A DNA stretch of 64,000 bases from Corynebacterium coyleae (GTDB lineage: Bacteria; Actinomycetota; Actinomycetes; Mycobacteriales; Mycobacteriaceae). The DNA is taken from positions 1,116,001 to 1,180,000 of the forward strand of contig NZ_CP047198.1 in assembly GCF_030408635.1 (NCBI RefSeq), written 5' to 3'. Positions within the stretch are counted from its first letter, which is position 1; every line of letters starts with the position of its first letter. Below are positions 59,296 through 64,000 of the stretch, piece after piece. The notes beneath the pieces were generated by a model, which did no database searches, was not told where the DNA came from, and worked only from the letters and a program-made list of their open reading frames with translations. Made by a program: the position numbers and the translations under genes.

Positions 59296-59874
59296 ATGGC
59301 AGAACACATTCCGGTTGTATCACCGCGAATCATTCGGGCTATCAACGTCGCCGCATTTGCGCACCGCAATGACGTGCGCAAAGGCACCGACATTCCCTAC
59401 GTATCGCACGTGTTTGGCGTGATGCACTTCGTTTCTCAAGTCACCGACGACGAGGACGTTCTCATCGGTGCACTATTCCACGACATTTTCGAAGATGTCC
59501 CCGAGGAATACAGCGCAGAGCAGATGGCTGCGGATTTCGGCGAACGCGTCGTCGAGCTCGTCCGAGGCGTGACCAAAGAGGACAGCATCGGCAGCTGGCA
59601 GGGGCGCGCCGACGCATACCTTGCGCATCTTCGCGAAGCCGAGGAAGGCAGTGTTTTCATCGCAGCGGCAGACAAACTGCACAACCTGCTCTCCATTCAT
59701 GCCGACCTCGACACAATCGGGGATGACCTCTGGGGACGCTTCAATTCGCCTGTAGAGCGGCAGGTGTGGTGGTACCGCTCAGTGTGCGATGTGGTTCAGG
59801 AACGCTTGCCGGGCAATCAGTTAGGTGCGGAGCTTCGTCGCCAAGTCGAGCGATTGGAAGCCCGCACCGCCTAA
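59296..59874 (+). CDS. HD-domain hydrolase, candidate small alarmone hydrolase (MESH1-like)
   Basis: The 192-residue single-domain protein has the RelA/SpoT-type hydrolase pattern: HRNDVRKGTDIPYVSH (His38), LFHDIFEDV (His62, Asp63, Glu66, Asp67), VRGVTKEDS and IAAADKLHNLLS. No synthetase, TGS or ACT domain follows. It may hydrolyse (p)ppGpp or a similar nucleotide; this is inference. AGAAAGGAG precedes the ATG at 59296, which rules out the frame from 59242. Confidence 0.8.
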   Translation: MAEHIPVVSPRIIRAINVAAFAHRNDVRKGTDIPYVSHVFGVMHFVSQVTDDEDVLIGALFHDIFEDVPEEYSAEQMAADFGERVVELVRGVTKEDSIGSWQGRADAYLAHLREAEEGSVFIAAADKLHNLLSIHADLDTIGDDLWGRFNSPVERQVWWYRSVCDVVQERLPGNQLGAELRRQVERLEARTA

Positions 59875-59884
59875 GGTGGGGCAC

Positions 59885-59998
59885 ATGTCCGGCGTACCTT
59901 TTGGCGAATGCGACGCGCGTCGCGGCATACGCCGTGCCGATTTCGAGTGGGCAGCAGCAACGCTCGACGAGTACTCCGCAAAGGGGCGTAGGAAATGA
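59885..59998 (+). CDS. Small ORF (37 aa) coupled to the FAD/NAD(P)-binding protein
   Basis: An ATG at 59885 with TAAGGT (59873-59878) 6 nt upstream opens a 37-codon frame that starts MSGVPFGECDARRGIRRADF and ends in KGRRK. Its TGA overlaps the next ATG in an ATGA junction. It is basic, has one Cys, and has no membrane segment. It could be a real small protein or a leader that delivers ribosomes to the downstream gene. No homologue known to me. Confidence 0.5.
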   Translation: MSGVPFGECDARRGIRRADFEWAAATLDEYSAKGRRK

Positions 59999-61419
59999 AA
60001 GTTGCCATCATCGGAGCAGGCCCCCGTGGGCTGTGGGCTGCAGAAGAGCTCATTGATCGTGCGGGGCAGCGTGGAGCAGCCATCGAACTTACGGTGTTTA
60101 ACGAGACACCGATGGAAGAAATTTCAGCACCAGGAGCGTTTGGTGCCTCGGTTCCGGAGCAGTGGATCCTCAACGCCCCAAAATCCATTGTGGAGACCCA
60201 CCTGGGGCCCTTAGATCCAAACGACGAGTTAGAAGGGCAGTTCCCTCCACGACGACGCGTAGGCGAGCACTTGGATGCTTCGTGGGAAGCGTTGCGGACG
60301 AACTTGCCAGCAAAGTGCACGCTTGATTTCCGCATCACTCGAGTACAGGACGTAACCCCTGTGGGAAATGGCGTTGAAGTGGACGGCGAGCAGTTCGACG
60401 AAGTACTCATGGTGACAGGGCACGCGCATGATTGGCCAGGCTCGCTTGCTCATCAGGATCTCGGGGATCTTCGTGTAATCGCCCCGGCGTATCCGGCAAG
60501 CAATCTGGATTCGGTCACATCCGATGACATCGCGCTCGTGCGCGGAGCAGCGCTGACCTTTATCGATGTCGTGCGCTACGCAAAGGCGAAAGTGTTTTAC
60601 CCAGTGACCCGATCGGGCCGTTTTATGGAGGTCAAGGCCTACCTCGACGAGGAGCAATCGCGCCAGGCCCAACCCGTTATTGCGGAAGCTGACCGGGCGA
60701 TTCTGCAGTGCCAGTCGCTTGAAGAGCTCAAGGAAATTCTGACGGAGTCAGCAGAAGCCATCCTCGCGATCGTCGGTGGCGAAGGTGCGCGTGAGGATAT
60801 TCAAGCGGTGATCAACGGTGAGGACTTCACAGGGGATCCAGTGACGGAACTTCGCACATCGGTCGCTGCTGCAAAAGGGGAGAGACCATGGACGTCGGCG
60901 CTTGCTGTGGCGCTGGCGTTTCGCGACACCGAGGATGCGCTCATCCAGCGCGCGTCCTTCGGCGGCCGAGAATCGCTTGGCGGCTCCGAGTTCGACGATT
61001 TCATGAGCACACTCGGGCGCGTTGCTACCGGCCCACCTGTTGAATCGGCGGTGGAGATGCTCGCGCTTATCGACGACAACCGGATCCGCACCGACGTCTT
61101 CAACCGTGGCGAAGACGATTTGACCGAAGTGGCCAAGGAGGTCGGCGCAACAGTCGTGATTGACGCCGTGAACGCACCTGCCGGAGTCGTCGACGGAACT
61201 CTCATTGGGGATCTCGTCGAGCGTGGTGTCGGGATGCGTTATGCAGACACTAGCGCCCTGCACATCCACCCAGACGGCACATTGGTGGGGCAGAAGCACC
61301 TTGCTGCTGCAGGGCGGATGAACGAGGGGTTGGTCCTCGGCCACGACACGCTGCGCCGAGATAAACAGAACATTATCTATCGGTGGGCTGAGCGTGTCAG
61401 TGCCCGTGCAGCGGAGTAG
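59995..61419 (+). CDS. FAD/NAD(P)-binding protein
   Basis: The 474-residue protein begins with the dinucleotide motif VAIIGAGPRGLWAAEEL and matches the FAD-NAD(P)-binding family (NAD_binding_9 type). QWILNAPKSIVETHLGP and DEVLMVTGHAHDWPG follow. The acceptor and substrate are unknown. Translation is coupled to the 37-aa ORF. It is convergent with the phosphatase gene, 3 bp apart. Confidence 0.8.
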   Translation: MKVAIIGAGPRGLWAAEELIDRAGQRGAAIELTVFNETPMEEISAPGAFGASVPEQWILNAPKSIVETHLGPLDPNDELEGQFPPRRRVGEHLDASWEALRTNLPAKCTLDFRITRVQDVTPVGNGVEVDGEQFDEVLMVTGHAHDWPGSLAHQDLGDLRVIAPAYPASNLDSVTSDDIALVRGAALTFIDVVRYAKAKVFYPVTRSGRFMEVKAYLDEEQSRQAQPVIAEADRAILQCQSLEELKEILTESAEAILAIVGGEGAREDIQAVINGEDFTGDPVTELRTSVAAAKGERPWTSALAVALAFRDTEDALIQRASFGGRESLGGSEFDDFMSTLGRVATGPPVESAVEMLALIDDNRIRTDVFNRGEDDLTEVAKEVGATVVIDAVNAPAGVVDGTLIGDLVERGVGMRYADTSALHIHPDGTLVGQKHLAAAGRMNEGLVLGHDTLRRDKQNIIYRWAERVSARAAE

Positions 61420-61422
61420 CCC

Positions 61423-63201
61423 TTAGATCCCGTACTTGTGGCGGATGTCTTGGACGAACTGAGGGTTCAGGTTGACCAGCACCGCAACAATGGCAGCGAT
61501 GAGGCCGAACAGGATGCCCAACACCGTCAGGACGATGCCGGTCGTGCTGGAGCCGGATGCGTCGGTTTCAGTGGTCTCGTGAGAGCCGTTGTTGGCGTCG
61601 TTCTCAGACGGAGTGTTCCCGGTGTCGGCGCCGGATTTCTCTGTGGTGGGCGTGACGGTTTGCTTCACCGTCGTGGGGACAACCTTGGTGGTTTCCACAA
61701 CGGTGGGAGATGGGGACGTAATCGTCGAGGTTTCCGTCAACGTCACCGTGGACACCGAAGTGAGCGTGGTCGGCTTCGCGGCGCTCGTCGTGGTCGCGCT
61801 TGGTTTTTCAGTCGTCGTCGGTGCTTCCTCCTGCGGCGGTTCCTCCTGTGTGGCGTCCTTCTTCAGCAGGGTGACCTGATCCACCACGTACGGGGTGTTG
61901 ATGTTGTACGTCGTCAGTTTTAGCGACTCAGACGAGACGTCAATGCTGGTGTAGTCCGGGTTGTAGTCTTGGCGCCAACGTGCGGTGGACTTGTGTGCCA
62001 GGTCAGTAACGTTTTCTTCGCGGACATTCGGGTGGGTTGTGCCGTTTTCGTCCTGGAAGTCGTAGTACTTGCCACCTGTTGCCGTGGTGGAGGTGACGTA
62101 GAGGACCTCGTTGTCTTCCGGAATAAGAATGTCGCCGGACTTCGATGCGCCAGCGGGAATGACAGGGTCGACACCGTTCATCAGATGCGTGCGAGTGTAA
62201 ATGTGGTCGTGGCCGCTAAGCACCAGGTCCACACCGGCTTCGGACAACTTTGGGGTCAAGGAGTTGCGTAGTTCGACGACATCCTTGTCGGTGTAGTGCG
62301 TGCCCTGGGAGAACGGTGCGTGGTGGATACCGACGATCACCCAGTCAGCGTCGGCACCATGTGCGGCGATCGTTTCGTTGACAAACTTCGCGTGGACGTC
62401 GATGTCGGCCTTGGATGCGCGGTTGCCGTCCAACCCGATGAACAAGACGTTGTTGTAGTTGAAGAAGTAGTTCGCGGTGTCATCAACTTCGTTGGGCAGG
62501 AAGTACGTGTCCTGGAAGTGACGGTCGAGCGTGTATGTCTCGTGATTGCCCTTCAGTACGGCAAGGCGGTACTCCTGGAGTTTTTCTGGCGCGGTGAACT
62601 CCTCAAGCTGCTTGACCGGGGCACCCCAGCCCTCAACCTGGTCGCCCAGGTGCATGATGAACGCGGAGTCGGGGTGTTCACCGGTTGCGGTATTGACCGC
62701 TTTGTTCCATGCGGCGGACTGCTCGGCGATTTTCGTATCTACACCGATTTGCGCATCGGCCATGGCGAGGAAGCTCCAGGAATCTCCGTCGGTGCCGGTG
62801 GTAAAGGTGCGCTGCTCGCTATAGCCACGACGATCGCTTCCAACCCGGTAGGCGTACTCCGTGTCAGGCTCGAGGCCGGTCATCGTCGCTTCGTGCGGGT
62901 AGAAGACAGCCGAGTTGTACGGGCCGTGGGGCGATTCCACGCGCGTGATGTTGGCTGGATCAGCAGTCGGCCAGTACTCCAGGAACTGTGTCTCGTTGGT
63001 CTTCGACTGCCAGGCCAAGTTCGCTTCCGTCGCGTCGGATCCGATGCCGAGGACGATGCGGCTGATGCGGGTGTTGATTGCACCTGCAGGGGCATCCGCA
63101 GCGACGGCCGTCGTGGCAGAGCCGAACAGGGACACGACGACAGCCGTAGAAATTGCGGTGCGACGAATGGAACGAGGGGCACGGGAAAGCGAAACAGTCA
63201 T
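61423..63201 (-). CDS. Surface-anchored purple-acid-phosphatase-like metallophosphoesterase
   Basis: The 592-residue protein has a Sec signal (about 1-34, ending AVAAD), an N-terminal fibronectin-like PAP domain (about 40-140), and a calcineurin-like domain with all metal motifs (MADAQIG, MHLGDQ, LKGNHET, GIHHAPF, SGHDHIYTR). A ~100-residue Thr/Ser/Pro-rich stalk and a C-terminal transmembrane helix with a short basic tail follow. It probably frees phosphate from organic esters at the cell surface. I start it at ATG 63201; a GTG at 63213 is in frame. It is divergent from a PhoD-type gene. Confidence 0.85.
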   Translation of the reverse strand: MTVSLSRAPRSIRRTAISTAVVVSLFGSATTAVAADAPAGAINTRISRIVLGIGSDATEANLAWQSKTNETQFLEYWPTADPANITRVESPHGPYNSAVFYPHEATMTGLEPDTEYAYRVGSDRRGYSEQRTFTTGTDGDSWSFLAMADAQIGVDTKIAEQSAAWNKAVNTATGEHPDSAFIMHLGDQVEGWGAPVKQLEEFTAPEKLQEYRLAVLKGNHETYTLDRHFQDTYFLPNEVDDTANYFFNYNNVLFIGLDGNRASKADIDVHAKFVNETIAAHGADADWVIVGIHHAPFSQGTHYTDKDVVELRNSLTPKLSEAGVDLVLSGHDHIYTRTHLMNGVDPVIPAGASKSGDILIPEDNEVLYVTSTTATGGKYYDFQDENGTTHPNVREENVTDLAHKSTARWRQDYNPDYTSIDVSSESLKLTTYNINTPYVVDQVTLLKKDATQEEPPQEEAPTTTEKPSATTTSAAKPTTLTSVSTVTLTETSTITSPSPTVVETTKVVPTTVKQTVTPTTEKSGADTGNTPSENDANNGSHETTETDASGSSTTGIVLTVLGILFGLIAAIVAVLVNLNPQFVQDIRHKYGI

Positions 63202-63337
63202 GTCCACCCACACAAGTCACGTTGTTTTAACAGTGGGTTACTAGCGGATCGTCACCTCAGTGAAGTGTGGGTGAATTTTTGGAAACTTGGCGGTTTCCTC
63301 GTTGCGCGCGCCTGTGAGCTGGTTGAAAGTGGGCGTC
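63202..63337. promoter_or_regulatory. Divergent promoter region of two phosphatase genes with possible Pho-type direct repeats
   Basis: CAGTGAA (63258-63264) and GGGTGAA (63269-63275) are repeats 11 bp apart, the spacing of PhoB/PhoR-type boxes. The region is A/T-richer than the coding flanks. A phosphate-starvation regulator is a guess only. Confidence 0.35.
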
Positions 63338-64000
63338 ATGAGCTCGAAACCCCGTGTCAATCGTCGTATATTTCTCCAAACCGTTGCCGCGTCTGTCGCA
63401 GCCGTAGCACTGGGTACTGGCGGTGCTGTTGCTGCGCGCCGCAGCACTGTCTCAACTCCTGAGGTGCCAACGCCAGCGGATCAGTGGGACTTGCCATTTT
63501 TGCACGGGGTTGCGTCGGGAGACCCGTTGCCGGATCGCGTGGTGTTGTGGACCCGTGTGACACCCTCGCGCGAGGCGTTGCCAGGCTCAGGTCTTGGCGA
63601 CGATGTCGAGCTGGAATGGCAGATCGACACCACTGAAGACTTCACTCACCCAAAGACAGGAAGCGCGATTGCGCGTGCGGAATCCGACCACACGGTGCAC
63701 GTCGATCCGGACGGGCTCGATCCAGATACGGAGTACTTCTACCGTTTCATCGTGAAATCGGGTGAGCACGCAGGTTCTTTCTCCCCGGTGGGGCGTACGT
63801 TGACTGCGCCAGCCGTAGACGCTGACCTGGATACGCTCAATCTCGCAATCGCATCATGTGCGAACTGGGAGTCCGGATTCTTTAGCGCCTACGCTGACAT
63901 GGCTCAGCGCGCGCGTGCGGGCGAAATCGACCACGTGGTGTTCCTCGGCGATTACATCTATGAGTATCCAACCGGCGAGTACGTAGGCAAAAGTGGTGTG
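63338..64000 (+). CDS. PhoD-type alkaline phosphatase with Tat signal (3' end outside the window)
   Basis: The open frame runs from ATG 63338 to the window edge, 221 codons. A twin-arginine signal stands at the start (RVNRRIFLQTVAASVAAVALG). The PhoD N-terminal domain (FLHGVASGDPLPDRVVLWTRV ... GLDPDTEYFYRF) is followed by the metallophosphatase start (IASCANWESGFF, HVVFLGDYIYEYPTGEY). It is a Ca/Fe-dependent secreted phosphodi/monoesterase by family. It is divergent from the purple-acid-phosphatase-like gene. Confidence 0.85.
   Translation, partial: MSSKPRVNRRIFLQTVAASVAAVALGTGGAVAARRSTVSTPEVPTPADQWDLPFLHGVASGDPLPDRVVLWTRVTPSREALPGSGLGDDVELEWQIDTTEDFTHPKTGSAIARAESDHTVHVDPDGLDPDTEYFYRFIVKSGEHAGSFSPVGRTLTAPAVDADLDTLNLAIASCANWESGFFSAYADMAQRARAGEIDHVVFLGDYIYEYPTGEYVGKSGV

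Overview
The window is about 60% GC and looks like a chromosomal segment of a Corynebacterium species. The evidence is the gene content and order (cysteine desulfurase, mnmA, ligA, gatC-gatA, pfkA, gatB, ilvD, ilvB-ilvN-ilvC, leuB, gltX), which I recall as the arrangement around these loci in C. glutamicum. It also has antigen-85/mycolyltransferase-like esterases, an aminoacyl-phosphatidylglycerol synthase next to an esterase, and many start codons placed 6-8 nt behind a TANNNT -10 box with no ribosome binding site. Both strands are densely coded. I see no rRNA, insertion sequence, prophage or CRISPR array.

Layout. 1-8.7 kb: the 3' end of a NUDIX hydrolase, a THUMP-like methyltransferase, a cysteine desulfurase, a secreted GH25 lysozyme, two alpha/beta hydrolases, an aminoacyl-PG synthase and a spermidine-synthase-like protein. 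8.7-15.5 kb, all on the minus strand: a histidine kinase/response regulator pair with a three-gene ABC-2 exporter, then a copper module (CopB-type P-type ATPase and CsoR) with a clear CsoR operator. 15.6-21.2 kb: mnmA, a MetE-like protein, an exonuclease, a Fic toxin with a VbhA-like antitoxin, and ligA. 21.2-23.6 kb: a compact minus-strand operon (HTH regulator, serine hydrolase, small membrane protein) whose regulator start codon lies in a perfect 44-bp palindrome, preceded by an ACT-domain gene. 23.7-31.6 kb: gatC-gatA, an MFS transporter with an intrinsic terminator inside its first codons, pfkA, a BASS transporter, a GNAT protein and gatB. 31.6-34.8 kb: a Phd/PIN toxin-antitoxin pair, a YkvI-like membrane protein and a DoxX protein. 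34.8-41 kb: branched-chain amino acid synthesis, with ilvD and a PH-domain gene on the minus strand and ilvBNC on the plus strand behind a leader-peptide attenuator. 41-50.5 kb: a stalked membrane protein, a CDF metal exporter, a DUF262 protein with a degenerate HNH-like end, leuB between two related lipoproteins, a CBS/DUF294 protein and a second exonuclease. 50.5-64 kb: an FAH-family protein (odx-like), isochorismate synthase, a secreted esterase, gltX, tRNA-Gln and two tRNA-Glu genes around two tandem mycolyltransferase-like genes, PhzF, a small alarmone hydrolase candidate, a 37-aa ORF coupled to an FAD/NAD(P)-binding protein, a surface-anchored phosphatase, and the start of a Tat-exported PhoD-type phosphatase cut by the window edge.

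How the genes fit together. gltX, tRNA-Gln, tRNA-Glu and gatCAB together make the indirect Gln-tRNA(Gln) route. ilvBNC, ilvD and leuB cover most of valine, isoleucine and leucine synthesis, with transcription of ilvBNC tuned by a leader peptide rich in Val, Ile and Leu codons. The copper operon and the HTH/serine-hydrolase operon each carry a recognisable operator. Two small toxin-antitoxin modules (Fic and PIN type) sit between housekeeping genes and look less GC-rich than their surroundings.
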